A stretch of DNA of 64,000 bases, from the NCBI GenBank assembly GCA_963755495.1, contig CAVWJS010000006.1, positions 744,001 to 808,000 of the forward strand, given 5' to 3'. The notes beneath the pieces are model-generated. The model worked only from the letters and a program-made list of their open reading frames with translations, had not been told where the DNA came from and searched no databases. The stretch comes from Bog-473 sp963755495 (lineage in GTDB: Bacteria; Actinomycetota; Acidimicrobiia; Acidimicrobiales; RAAP-2). The position numbers were made by a program, and so were the translations under genes. Shown one piece after another: positions 1 to 8,970 of the stretch. How positions within the stretch are numbered: the stretch's first letter is position 1; each line of letters begins with the position of its first letter.

Positions 1-30
1 GAAGCGCCGCTACCGTCCTAGCCGTTAATT

Positions 31-65
31 GAAGCGAGCGACCCGGATACCGAGTCGCTCGCTTC
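31..65. terminator. Perfect 12-bp inverted repeat, probable terminator
   Basis: Arms GAAGCGAGCGAC (31-42) and GTCGCTCGCTTC (54-65) are perfect complements around an 11-nt loop. The hairpin lies about 60 bp downstream of the minus-strand surface-protein gene that ends at 123, so it probably terminates that transcript. No clear U-run follows on either strand, so a factor-assisted or bidirectional role is possible. Confidence 0.5.
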
Positions 66-122
66 GTGAAACCCCCACGGTCTATGGAAGGCCGGGTCAG
101 GCGGATACCGCCTCGGCTTGCC

Positions 123-470
123 CTATGCGGCGGTGCGCCGACGGCGGCTGACACGCACCAGAAGGGTTCCGGCACCCAAGGCACCCGCGCTGATGGCGAC
201 CAACTCACCCAGGTCCGCTCCTGTGAAGGCGAGGCCGCTGGCTGTCGTCGCACTTGAAGCGGAGACAACCGTGATCGGCGCAGCCGATCCGTCACCACTG
301 GTGACAGGCAAGCCCGTGCTCGGGCTGCTGCAGCCGGTGTAGCAGCCCGGCGTGTCGGCACCCGCCGTGCTCGAGACCATGGTGGCGACAGGAATCGTCA
401 AGAGCGCACCCATGCCGACACCGAAGGCCACTTTCTTGGCCTTGCTGTGAAGCCTCTGGCGCATGTTCAT
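123..470 (-). CDS. Small secreted protein with LAXTG-type cell-wall sorting signal
   Basis: This 115-residue protein has a typical export signal: a basic start, the hydrophobic stretch VAFGVGMGALLTIPVATM and an ASTAGA-like cleavage region near residue 37. The C-terminus holds LAFTG, then a hydrophobic helix and an RRRR tail, which is the layout of a sortase substrate. LAXTG-type signals are typical of class E sortases in actinobacteria. The middle is Ser/Thr/Gly rich with a CYTGC pair. The start ATG is preceded by GAAGGGA. No sortase gene is in the window. The exact role is unknown; a surface or adhesion role is inferred. Confidence 0.7.
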   Translation of the reverse strand: MNMRQRLHSKAKKVAFGVGMGALLTIPVATMVSSTAGADTPGCYTGCSSPSTGLPVTSGDGSAAPITVVSASSATTASGLAFTGADLGELVAISAGALGAGTLLVRVSRRRRTAA

Positions 471-706
471 TGTCTGTTCCCTTCGGTTCGTATCAAGTGC
501 TCGCGTAATCGTAGTCTCGGGGTGGGCCTGGGTCAGGCATCCCCGAACTCATCCATCAGGCAATTCTCCGGCAATTCCGTGGACCCCGCAGTTGCGCCGA
601 GTACGGATTTGCCCGCAACACCATTATTTCGCTTCGGAGGCCTCATCGATAGGGTCGAAAGTCCCGTTGTGAACGGCCCGTAATTCGGACAATCTTTCCT
701 GGTCAG

Positions 707-2503
707 TCACCATGTTATGACCCTGGAGGTCGTGTCGGTGAAGGTCTTTCCGTCGACATTCCACGTCTCGGGCGGGATCCGCGCGCTGGGCATCACGGTC
801 AACATTCCATGGGCCTTAGGTAGCGAGAAGTGAAAACTGACTTGCTTGGTGGTACCCGCCAAGAGGTCGACATCAACCCCGACCACGAGCGTGGGACCCT
901 CGGGGCCGTCTACCACCGCGGATTCACCTGGGCCGAGGGAAAGGTCCCGTACAGCATCGGGGAGGTTCACCGTCACGATGCCCAGGTATTCGCCGTAGAC
1001 CGTGCCCAAACCTGGATACGGCCCGGCGATGTAGCTGACCTGACCCGGCGGGGTGTGGTTCGCCAGAGTGACCGTCAGCGTCCCCTCTGTCACGCCGCCC
1101 TGGTGTTGCAGATGGAGGGTATTGCCCACCGTGAGGTACTGGTCGAGTTTGTTCCCGCCACGGTTGATCACATCGGAGACCAGGGTGTCGCCCGTCAATT
1201 GTCCCGACACGCCGGTCGAGCGCCAAATAGCCTCTGTGGAAGGGTCGGCCGACCAGAGCATCAGGTGACGTCCCGCCGTCGCCGCCGAAAGAGCATCGAC
1301 CATGGCGTGAAGTTTCAAGGGCTGCGTCTCGAGTGCGCTCATGACGGCGGAGGCCAATGAACCCAGCTCATTTATACGCGCTGTGTTGGAGGTGCTCGTG
1401 GCGTACTCGTCGTGAAGCAGGAGCTGATCCACCCCTGACGCCGATACCACCGCGCCCCCGGCCGTGGTGACGGGCCCGGTGACGGTCAACAGTTCCTGTA
1501 GCCCCGTGACGTCGAGCGACATGACCCCGTTGACCTGCTGACCTGTGTTTGCCTTCCACATCCGGACCGCCAGCGCGGCGTTTACATCGAACTGAGGGGT
1601 TAGTCCCAGGTTTCGCCAGTCCACGCCGGGCTCCAACCAACCCCAACGCGCCTCGAGGTCGCCACTTACCGGTACGGCTCCTTGGGGCAGGATGAGACTT
1701 GTGGTCGGGATCATCCCTGCCAGATGGAGTTCGCCGTTCTCGGTGGAAATCGCCCCCACCTCGAGGAAATCCCCGGAACCTGATCGCATTTCGGCGTTGT
1801 TGGCCGTCATCAGCAAGTACTGCTGCGGCCCCTGCAGTATTGAGGCCGCTGCCGAAGCCGCAGCCGCGGTTCGTGCCAGGGTCGTTTGGACCTGGGCGAG
1901 CTCCGTCGAGAATTTATTCCGCTGCCGAGCCAGGGGACCGATAAGGGAGTTGGATGGCCCTAGATCGACGTGGCTCAATGAGGCATGGGTGGTCGAGGCG
2001 AGCTGGGCCAAACGATGCAGTGTCACGATCCGTTCCGGCCCGGCGTTATGCGGCAGTTTGAGCAGCGCCTTCGATTCGCTCACCGTCGCGACGCCGGTCT
2101 TTGCCACATGGCCCGCAGCAACGGCCAGGTCCTGTACGGAACGGAGCTGGCGTCCAAGAACGGGGAGGACATCGACCGGCCAAAGCAGCGGAGAGGAAAG
2201 GAGGCCGTGTGCGGAGGAAAAACTGGATTCAGCGGAGCGGAGCGGAGCGAGCGGTGCCCCTGAGAGCAGCCCATCGGCTGACAGGGTCCCACGAGCCGCT
2301 TGCACTTGATCGGCCCCTTGCTGGACGTGGCGAGCCGCGATGAGGATGTCGATCGCCGACGCAATCACCCACAGCACCAGGAGGGAGAGCACTGCGAACA
2401 GGATTCTGCGGCGCCTCCGCCGTCGAGAGCCCCGTCGGGTTTGGGCAGCACCATCAGAGTTGTCCGGGGGCGGAGTCTTTGCCGCACCTCGTGCGTGTTT
2501 CAT
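707..2503 (-). CDS. DUF4012 domain-containing membrane-anchored protein
   Basis: The protein has a basic N-terminus (RRGSRRRRRRR), one membrane helix (ILFAVLSLLVLWVIASAIDIL) and a large extracytoplasmic part of more than 500 residues. It contains the segment ILQGPQQYLLMTANNAEMRSG, which is characteristic of DUF4012 proteins. These are common in actinobacterial surface-polysaccharide regions, but their biochemical function is not known. The reading frame can be extended to 2611, but the methionine at 2503 just before the basic stretch is the likelier start. The gene is divergent from the GH26-like gene. A role in envelope or exopolysaccharide assembly is inferred from context only. Confidence 0.75.
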   Translation of the reverse strand: MKHARGAAKTPPPDNSDGAAQTRRGSRRRRRRRILFAVLSLLVLWVIASAIDILIAARHVQQGADQVQAARGTLSADGLLSGAPLAPLRSAESSFSSAHGLLSSPLLWPVDVLPVLGRQLRSVQDLAVAAGHVAKTGVATVSESKALLKLPHNAGPERIVTLHRLAQLASTTHASLSHVDLGPSNSLIGPLARQRNKFSTELAQVQTTLARTAAAASAAASILQGPQQYLLMTANNAEMRSGSGDFLEVGAISTENGELHLAGMIPTTSLILPQGAVPVSGDLEARWGWLEPGVDWRNLGLTPQFDVNAALAVRMWKANTGQQVNGVMSLDVTGLQELLTVTGPVTTAGGAVVSASGVDQLLLHDEYATSTSNTARINELGSLASAVMSALETQPLKLHAMVDALSAATAGRHLMLWSADPSTEAIWRSTGVSGQLTGDTLVSDVINRGGNKLDQYLTVGNTLHLQHQGGVTEGTLTVTLANHTPPGQVSYIAGPYPGLGTVYGEYLGIVTVNLPDAVRDLSLGPGESAVVDGPEGPTLVVGVDVDLLAGTTKQVSFHFSLPKAHGMLTVMPSARIPPETWNVDGKTFTDTTSRVITW

Positions 2504-2695
2504 GTCCGCCCCACACGACGAGGGTAGTCGTGCGATCCGGCGTTCAGGTGTCAATCCAGTAGCCAACGTGCAGATCGGAGGGTGCGCGCTTGCGGACATT
2601 TCGAGAGACACCGGGCGCTGATAACCGAACGGATTGGGCTGTTAGCGTCACTCGTACCCGCTCATTGTCCCAAAGGAAGAGTGCAGGCTGCGTTT

Positions 2696-3733
2696 GTGAA
2701 ATCACCGGTGACTCCGTTCACCCGCATCGTTATTTCTTGTGCGGCAATCGTGATCCTCGTAGGTCTTGGGGTCGGGCTCTATATCGGCACCGCATCAAAG
2801 GGGGTCACCAAAGGACCGGCTGAGGCCAGATGCCTGACTGGCTCACTCGGCATCTACACCGGGGCTGGGGACGTGAAGGCCGCGGATTCGTTAAGCCAGG
2901 CGATCGGCTGTCGTCCCGCCTACGCCATGGAATTCTTGGACGGCACCTCGTGGCAGAAGATCGAGGATCCTTCGTGGTTCCTCTCGGCCTGGCAGGGCAG
3001 CGGCTACTCAATGATCTGGGGTGTGCCGATCCTGCCGAATTCCGGCGGATCGCTGGCCGCGGGTGCGGCCGGTTCTTACAACCAGTACTTCGTCACCTTG
3101 GCCAAGGCCTTTGTGGCCGGGGGTCAAGGGAGCTCCATCATCCGGTTGGGTTGGGAGTTCAATGGTGGATGGTTCCCCTGGGCCGCCGGGGGCCAGGCCG
3201 CGAACTTCACCGCCTACTGGCAACAGATCGTGACATCGATGCGTTCGGTGCCCGGGGCCAACTTCAAGTTCGAGTGGAACCCCAACATCGGCGACCTCGG
3301 GGTGGGGAACCTGGCCAACTTCTACCCGGGCAACAGCTACGTCGACTACATCGGGCTCGACGCCTATGACCAGAGCTGGGCCAGCTACCCCGGCGCGGCG
3401 GCCGAGTTCACGACGCTCAAGACCGAGACCTACGGCCTGAACTGGCTGGCCACCTTCGCGGCGGCCCAGGGCAAGCCCATCACCCTGCCCGAGTGGGGGC
3501 TCGGATCGGGCCCGGGGAACAATGGCGCCCCGATCGCAGCCGCGAACCAGCAAGTAGCAGGCGGCGACGACCCGACCTACGTCAATGACATGTCGGCCTG
3601 GATCAAAGCCAACAACGTCTTCGAGGCGACCTTCTACGACGTGGGTCAGAGCCTGGTCAGCTCGACCACCAATGGGAAGGCTTACGCCGCATTGGCGCAT
3701 TGGAACGACCCCCAGCAGGGCCACGACACATAG
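2696..3733 (+). CDS. GH26-like secreted or membrane-anchored glycosidase, copy 1
   Basis: An N-terminal hydrophobic helix (IVISCAAIVILVGLGVGLYIG) is followed by a single clan-A-type glycosidase domain. IIRLGWEFNGGWFPW carries the likely acid/base Glu and ITLPEWGLGSG the likely nucleophile Glu, the arrangement seen in GH26-like beta-mannanase relatives. The true substrate is unknown. The start is uncertain: in-frame GTG codons at 2582, 2681 and 2696 are possible, and the AAAGGAAG at 2672-2679 is poorly spaced for all of them. The catalytic core is identical at DNA level to the gene at 21065 over 2915-3543, while N- and C-termini differ. Copy 1 lacks the Thr/Pro-rich tail and the riboswitch of copy 2. 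Confidence 0.75.
   Translation: MKSPVTPFTRIVISCAAIVILVGLGVGLYIGTASKGVTKGPAEARCLTGSLGIYTGAGDVKAADSLSQAIGCRPAYAMEFLDGTSWQKIEDPSWFLSAWQGSGYSMIWGVPILPNSGGSLAAGAAGSYNQYFVTLAKAFVAGGQGSSIIRLGWEFNGGWFPWAAGGQAANFTAYWQQIVTSMRSVPGANFKFEWNPNIGDLGVGNLANFYPGNSYVDYIGLDAYDQSWASYPGAAAEFTTLKTETYGLNWLATFAAAQGKPITLPEWGLGSGPGNNGAPIAAANQQVAGGDDPTYVNDMSAWIKANNVFEATFYDVGQSLVSSTTNGKAYAALAHWNDPQQGHDT
2915..3543 (+). repeat. 629-bp direct repeat, copy A (GH26-like core)
   Basis: Reading this block against 21284-21912 shows no difference in 629 bp, including third codon positions. Similarity continues with scattered changes to about 3650. The flanks, including the N-terminal coding parts, are unrelated. This is far more conserved than the rest of either gene and marks recent duplication or gene conversion. 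Confidence 0.9.
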
Positions 3734-3842
3734 CATCGCGGCGGACGAATTACTGCAGAAGTAGTACCGGCATCCTCCTCACAGGCACTGACTCGTCTCC
3801 AATGAACGCCCTTGTGTCACAGCCTCGTGGGAGAGTCGAAGC

Positions 3843-4550
3843 ATGGGCGATTGGGCTTTGGGCGAAGTTTTGGGGTTCGACCTCGAAACGACAGGTGTCG
3901 ACTGCTTCAATGACGTCCCCGTCTCCTACGCATTGGTCACCTTCGTGAGTCGGAACCTCGTCTCGCAGTCGTCCGGCCTGGTCAATCCGGGGAGGGAAAT
4001 ACCATCCGAAGCCACCGACGTACACGGAATCACTACCGCATGCGCGTACGCCGAAGGGGCACCCTTAGTGGACGCGATCGACTTCATCGTGAACGCGGTG
4101 GTGTCTGCGAGCACTGGTGGAGTGCCGCTTGTCGGAATGAAACTCGATTATGACTTGACCATCCTGGACACCCAGTCCCGACGTCTCTGCGGTGCTGGGC
4201 TGGTCGAGAGAGGGTGGGGAGGTCCTGTTCTCGATGCTGGTGTGTTGGACAGGCATCTTGATCGCCATCGCAAAGGAAGCCGTACGTTGGGAGGTCTGTG
4301 TGCGCATTATGGCGTTGACATTGAGCATGCGCATGACGCCGTGGCGGATGCTGTCGCCGCAGTAGAGGTGCTCTTTGCGCTTTCTGCCCGTTTCGATGAA
4401 GTGGGTAAGGCGGACCCTTCTGCACTTCACGAGGCCCAAATCAGCTGGCACCGTGACTGGGCGCAGGGTTGTGAGGATTGTTGTTTGGAGAGCGGTGTGA
4501 CGAGCGTTGGCCGTCGTGGCTTGGCGTGGCCAGTGGTACCGGCGAGTTGA
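3843..4550 (+). CDS. DEDDh 3'-5' exonuclease (DnaQ/epsilon-like)
   Basis: The three exonuclease motifs are visible: ExoI FDLETTG (Asp13, Glu15), ExoII GMKLDYDLTIL (Asp104) and ExoIII HDAVADA with His164-x4-Asp169, giving the DEDDh metal ligands. The 235-residue length fits a stand-alone epsilon-like exonuclease. It would remove nucleotides from DNA or RNA 3' ends with two divalent metals. It is not linked to a polymerase gene here, so a role in repair or RNA/oligonucleotide turnover is as likely as replication proofreading. The C-terminal tail after residue 195 (WAQGCEDCCLESG) is Cys rich and not part of the core fold. The start ATG follows GGGAGAG. Confidence 0.88.
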   Translation: MGDWALGEVLGFDLETTGVDCFNDVPVSYALVTFVSRNLVSQSSGLVNPGREIPSEATDVHGITTACAYAEGAPLVDAIDFIVNAVVSASTGGVPLVGMKLDYDLTILDTQSRRLCGAGLVERGWGGPVLDAGVLDRHLDRHRKGSRTLGGLCAHYGVDIEHAHDAVADAVAAVEVLFALSARFDEVGKADPSALHEAQISWHRDWAQGCEDCCLESGVTSVGRRGLAWPVVPAS

Positions 4551-4589
4551 TCGGAGCACAAACCTTCGCTGACGTCTCGAGGAGATCCC

Positions 4590-4848
4590 ATGACTGAACC
4601 CGTCGGAGACCCTGGCGCGGACCAACGTAAGGCCGCCTTGCTCTGGGGCGGTAACCGAAGGCGCTCTTGGGGACTTCACCACGAAGCCAGCGGTCTTGTT
4701 GCTCGTGCCGCTGGCGTTGTCGATCGGTGCACTGGGGGCCGGTATCTCGCTGGCCCTGCTCGACATGATCGGGTTCCTCACGAACTTGCTCTACTTCCAG
4801 CGCCTCAGCGTCCATCTTGTATATCGAGGTCGACCAGGTGGGGGATGA
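4590..4848 (+). pseudogene. Truncated, frameshifted N-terminus of a ClC-type chloride channel
   Basis: After an ATG behind GAGGAGATCCC at 4590, the first 20 codons are followed by a +1 frame (from about 4648) that reads ALGDFTTKPAVLLLVPLA, SIGALGAGISLALLDMIG and FLTNLLYFQRLSVHLV before a stop at 4846. This is the typical first part of an actinobacterial voltage-gated chloride channel, ending in the first membrane helix. The roughly 400 further residues expected are absent. It cannot make a channel and is best read as a gene remnant. Confidence 0.6.
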
Positions 4849-4924
4849 GGCAGCGGAGCCAGGTGGCGACCCATGATGGCCGGAGCAGGACGTCCATTGC
4901 CGATGCGGTCATTACGCTGAGTTC

Positions 4925-5509
4925 GTGCAACGAGCCATCAACGGTTACCACCGTGATGAGGAGGGCGACTGGGTCGCTGAGCTCTCATGTGGTCACGGCC
5001 AGCACGTCCGTCATCGACCGCCGTTCCAGCCCCGTGAGTGGGTGTTGGACGCCGATGGACGTAGCGCCCGGATCGGTCTGCCGCTTGAGTGTCCGCTGTG
5101 CGATCGTGCCGAACTTCCCGAGGGGTTGCACCTGGTTCGCACGAGCAAACAATGGAACCAACACACCATGCCCGTCGGCCTCACGCGTGCGCATCGGATC
5201 GCCACCGGGACGTGGGGTCGAATCGTCGTTTACGAAGGTCGTCTTCGCTTCATGGCACAGACGCAACCTGAACTCGATAACGTCCTGAAGGCCGGTTCGA
5301 TCCAAGCAATTCCTCCCGAGGTCGAGCATGATGTTCAGCCGCTCGGAGAGGTGCGCTTCTCAATCGACTTCCTCTCCATCCCGTCCCCGAACCTCGAGAA
5401 CGAAGGTGGCGAGTCCGCGTGCTGGGCGCACCTTCTCTGCCCAGAATGTGGAGCCGTACTCGATGGTGGATCCCATATGGACAACTGCAGTCACACTACT
5501 GAGGCGTAG
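4925..5509 (+). CDS. DUF3565-DUF1971 fusion protein
   Basis: Residues 1-65 match DUF3565: GYHRDEEGDWVAELSCGHG, HVRHRPPFQPREWV, then CPLCDRAELPEG, with Cys/His positions that could bind a metal. Residues 66-150 match the DUF1971/TehB-YeaR cupin-like domain (GLHLVRTSKQWNQHTMPVG, HRIATGTWGRIVVYEG, IPPEVEHDVQPLGEVRFSI). The two domains are often separate proteins in proteobacterial stress operons; here they are one chain. A CPECG-x-CSH tail (from LCPECGAVLDGG) may form another zinc site. The GTG at 4925 begins the conserved MQRAINGYHRD block. A redox or oxyanion stress role is inferred from family context; no reaction is known. Confidence 0.8.
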   Translation: MQRAINGYHRDEEGDWVAELSCGHGQHVRHRPPFQPREWVLDADGRSARIGLPLECPLCDRAELPEGLHLVRTSKQWNQHTMPVGLTRAHRIATGTWGRIVVYEGRLRFMAQTQPELDNVLKAGSIQAIPPEVEHDVQPLGEVRFSIDFLSIPSPNLENEGGESACWAHLLCPECGAVLDGGSHMDNCSHTTEA

Positions 5510-6336
5510 GGTCATGTCTCTGTATTTGCTGCCGCTTCCTCGAAGAGCGAGTCCTCGAGTAGATCGAAACGTGTAGATACCGCCGTTCGAGTCCATCACC
5601 TCCGCGACGTGTGAGCGACTTCGGGCAGGGGCGGGCTCAACCGCATGGCCGATTGGCGAGCTTCTCGACGTTATCGGACCGGGGCGTGGGCGCCGCTTCT
5701 TGACGACACCACCGACAAAGTTGCGCACCTTGATCGCCTCGGCAAAGCGGGGTATCCGATTCCCAACGCGTCACACCAGGGCGTGGGAGACGCAACCCTC
5801 GAGGGCGAGAAGGGGCCATCTGATGAGCACCATGGATGACGGCCATCGCTGCCACATCTGGCAGCTCCCCATCGAACTGCGCCACAACGTTGACATGCCG
5901 AAGTCCAAGAGCCAGAGCTACTGGGCTCATCTGGACGACCCAACGGGGATTACGGCGGACCTGGACCACACGGCACTGCGGTAAAGCGACCACATCGCAC
6001 GCCAAGGAGAAGCTAGATCGGCTTGGCGTGGGCTGTTGAAACTTGACGGTCTTCTTTGGGGACAACACCACTGGGGGGTTCAACCTTGTACACGATCAAG
6101 TGGACTGGGTTGCAACCCACCGAAGCGGATTGGAGTCCCCTTTCGGCATCGTCGAATCGAAGGTCTGTCCGAGCAGAGGGCGCTAGTCGGTCAGAACGGT
6201 CTCGCAGCTGATCACGGGGCCAAGTTCTGGGTTGCGAGGCCCGTTGCCCGAAGTCTCGCCCTGTGGGGACTTTCAGTCCATGGCGGTAGAGGCGGCGCGG
6301 ATAGGCGAGGCCCGAGGCCGGTTGAGCATTGTCCCG
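5510..6336. other. Gene-poor region, about 0.8 kb, with a 9-bp hairpin
   Basis: No convincing gene is seen. Overlapping plus-strand ORFs of 60-110 codons at 5645, 5700 and 6036 have no recognisable domain. A perfect inverted repeat, CACGCCAAG (5998-6006) and CTTGGCGTG (6022-6030), directly follows the stop of the ORF ending at 5984, so that 94-codon ORF could be a real small gene with a terminator. The rest looks like decayed sequence next to the interrupted genes on both sides. Confidence 0.4.
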
Positions 6337-7335
6337 TCATGGTTGGTGCAGGGCCATGGTGGCGTGCATCTTGACGAACTGCATCACGGGGGCGGTTTCA
6401 ATGTGGGTGAGGCCGTCAAGGGCGGTCATTTCGTCGGTGAGGTACTCAAAAAGCGAGCGGTCGTCTGGGCAGACCAGTGCCGCGACCAGGTTGGTGGATC
6501 CGGTGGTGGCGGCGACAAAGGGAAATTCGGGGCGGCTGGCCAAGGCCTGTCCGACGTCTCTCAGATTTTTGGGGGGCACAGACATCCACAACAGGGCCTG
6601 AGAGCGGATCCCAAAGGCGTCGCTGGCGAGGTCCAAGTCGAAGAAGAGGACGCCTGAGGCAATGAGTTCCTCGACTCGCCGTCGGACGGTCGACTCGTGC
6701 CAGTGAGTACGCGCTGCCAACTGCCGATAGGGAGCGCGGCCGTCGTCCGCGAGGGCCTGGACGAGCGGCCAGTCGGAGTCCTGCCAGCTTGGCCGTTCGG
6801 GCGATCGATCGACGGCCTGTCCCGTGCCGGAGAGAGGAGTTGGGCAATCTCCCCGTGGCTGAGGTCGCTCGGGCCAGGGGGAGCCGACAATCCAGTGGCG
6901 AAAAGGTGGAGGAGACAGTAGGCCTCAAGGTCGACGACCTGTCGACCGACCGAGAGCTGGCTGAGCAGCAGTGGAGTTCGCTGTTCGCCGTCGCGTGAGT
7001 GAATCATGCTGAAGATCTCGGTTCCCCCCGAGGTCAGCTGCACCCAGGAAGTGTCCGGATGCTGCAGCGAGTTTGGCGGCGACGGTCGGTGCGGATCCCG
7101 GAGCGCAACGGATGCGGACGGCCCAGTCGTACTGGCCGAGCCGCTGGGAGTCGAGCTGGCCGACCACACGAAGGATGCGATCGTCGAACAGACGCCGGTA
7201 GCGACGGGAGACGGTCGGCTCGGAGGATCCGAGGACCTCAGCCAAGCGGCTGAACGGCGCTCGGGGGTCGACGTAAAGCGCATGAATGATCCTTCGGTCC
7301 AAGACATCCACATTGATGGATTCCATGCAAATCAT
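6337..7335 (-). pseudogene. Double-domain Lrp/AsnC-family regulator with two frameshifts
   Basis: Three frames together give one regulator of about 330 residues with the actinobacterial HTH-RAM-HTH-RAM layout. Frame one gives the first HTH (INVDVLDRRIIHALYVDP, FSRLAEVLGSSEPTVSRRYR). Frame two from about 7060 gives its ligand domain (SWVQLTSGGTEIFSMIHSRD). Frame three from about 6828 gives the second HTH (VQALADDGRAPYRQLAARTH, ESTVRRRVEEL) and a second RAM domain. One apparent base gain and one loss restore the frame overall. No stop interrupts the corrected reading. It is divergent from the MFS exporter gene, a usual place for its regulator. Either a recent pseudogene or sequencing error. Confidence 0.72.
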
Positions 7336-7413
7336 GGTAGTTCATCGTCGTAATCAGGCGGATATCGAGAAACCGGTGGCGGCTGGTGGGTCGAAGGGAT
7401 CAGGTTGTTGGTC

Positions 7414-8970
7414 ATGGAAAAGAAGTGGTGGACCTTGGTCGTGGTGTGTGCAGCGACCTTCATGTTGCTTGTTGGACATCACCATCGTGATCGTCGCGTT
7501 GCCGACCATCCAGTCCGGACTGCACGCGAGTTTCAGCGACGTGCAGTGGGTCATCGACGCCTACGCCTTGACCTTGGCGTCGGTACTGCTGACCGCCGGA
7601 TCGCTGGCCGACCGTTACGGGCGCCGACTGCTGTTCACCGTCGGTCTCATTGTCTTCACCCTCGGCTCGTTGCTCTGCGGGGTGGCCCAGTCGCCGATCA
7701 TGTTGATCGTGTCCCGCAGCGCCCAAGGCATCGGTGGGGCGATCCTGTTCGCCACCTCGCTGGCTCTTCTGGCTCAGAGCTTCCACGGCAAGGAACGGGG
7801 GATGGCCTTCGGAATCTGGGGTGCGGTCACGGGGTGGCCGCCGGACTCGGACCAGTACTGGGCGGGGTCATCACCGACGGCATCAGCTGGCGGGGCATCT
7901 TCTTGGTCAACCTGCCGGTCGGAGTGGCCGCGCTGGTCATCACCCGGTGGCAGGTGGATGAGTCCAAGACGCCGCACGCCAGTCGGCCGGACTGGGCCGG
8001 GTTTGCCACGCTAACCGCCGGCTTGATCAGCTTGGTCTACGGCCTGATCCGTGCCGGCGAGATGGCTTGGAGCGACACCGGGGTCGCTATCTGCCTTGCT
8101 CTCGCCGCTGTGTTCTTCGTTGCGTTCGTTGCGTTGGAGCGCCGAGCCGACCACCCGCTGTTCGACCTGTCGCTGTTCCGTATCCCCACCTTCAGCGGTG
8201 GACTGGCTGCGGCCTTTGCCATGAACGGTTCGCTCTACGCGATGTTCTTGTACCTCGTCCTCTACCTCCAAGACGACCTCGGCTACTCCGCTCTGGCGAC
8301 CGGTATGCGGATACTGCTCATCAGTGGGATTTCCATTGTCTCCTCGATCTTCGCCGGGGTGTTCAGCGAACGAATGCCCGTCCGTTGGCTCATCGGGCCG
8401 GGCCTACTGCTCGTCGGGGTGGGTTTGCTGCTCATGACCGGGCTCGACGGCGCCAGTTCGTGGACCCACTTGATCCCTGGCTTCATCGTGGCCGGCGTCG
8501 GCAGCGGGATAGTCAACCCGCCGCTTGCTTCCACCGCCGTCGGCGTCGTCGCCCCCCAACGCTCCGGGATGGCCTCAGGCGTCAACACCACCTTCCGCCA
8601 GATCGGCATCGCCACTGGCATCGCCGTCTACGGGTCGGTCTTCGCAGCCGCTCTCCGCCACAAATTGGGCCAGGCCCTCGCCGGCGTCCCATCCCTAGAG
8701 CGGCACCTGCCCGGAGTCGTCACCGCCATTCAACAGGGCAACGCCGCTCAGGCCATCAACGCCGAGCCTGGCCCGCTGCGAGCACCACTTGTCGCGGCCA
8801 TTCACGCCAGCTTCGCCGGTGCGCTCGACGTTCTGCTCGTCGTCAGCGGTGTCTTAGCCCTTGTCGGAGCGGCCTGTTCCGGTGCCCTCATCCGACGTCG
8901 GGACTTCGTGGTCTCACACCCCCAACCGACACCAGCACCGACAGAGACACTGGGCTCGCCCGTGCGATGA
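7414..8970 (+). pseudogene. DHA2-family (EmrB/QacA) MFS drug exporter with two frameshifts
   Basis: The corrected product is a 14-helix drug:H+ antiporter of about 515 residues. The start MEKKWWTLVVVCAATFMLL is in one frame. DITIVIVALPTIQ, GSLADRYGRRLLFTVGL and SRSAQGIGGAILFATSLALL (motif A and motif C regions) lie in the +1-shifted frame from about 7472 to 7835. The rest (LGGVITDGISWRGIFLVNLP through NTTFRQIGIATGIAVYG) returns to the first frame. Position 7472 has an extra G in GG and 7832 lacks a G in GGGG, so the changes compensate. It would export hydrophobic compounds from the cytoplasmic membrane. The divergent Lrp-like gene is its likely regulator. Confidence 0.78.

Noticed and set aside
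2503..2696. A second cyclic-di-GMP riboswitch in front of the first glycosidase copy
   Set aside because: The conserved GCAAACC and GGGACGCAAAGCC blocks are absent there.
3008..3736. Long minus-strand ORFs opposite both glycosidase genes (also 21377-22219)
   Set aside because: Both are shadows of the same repeated core and have no domain of their own.
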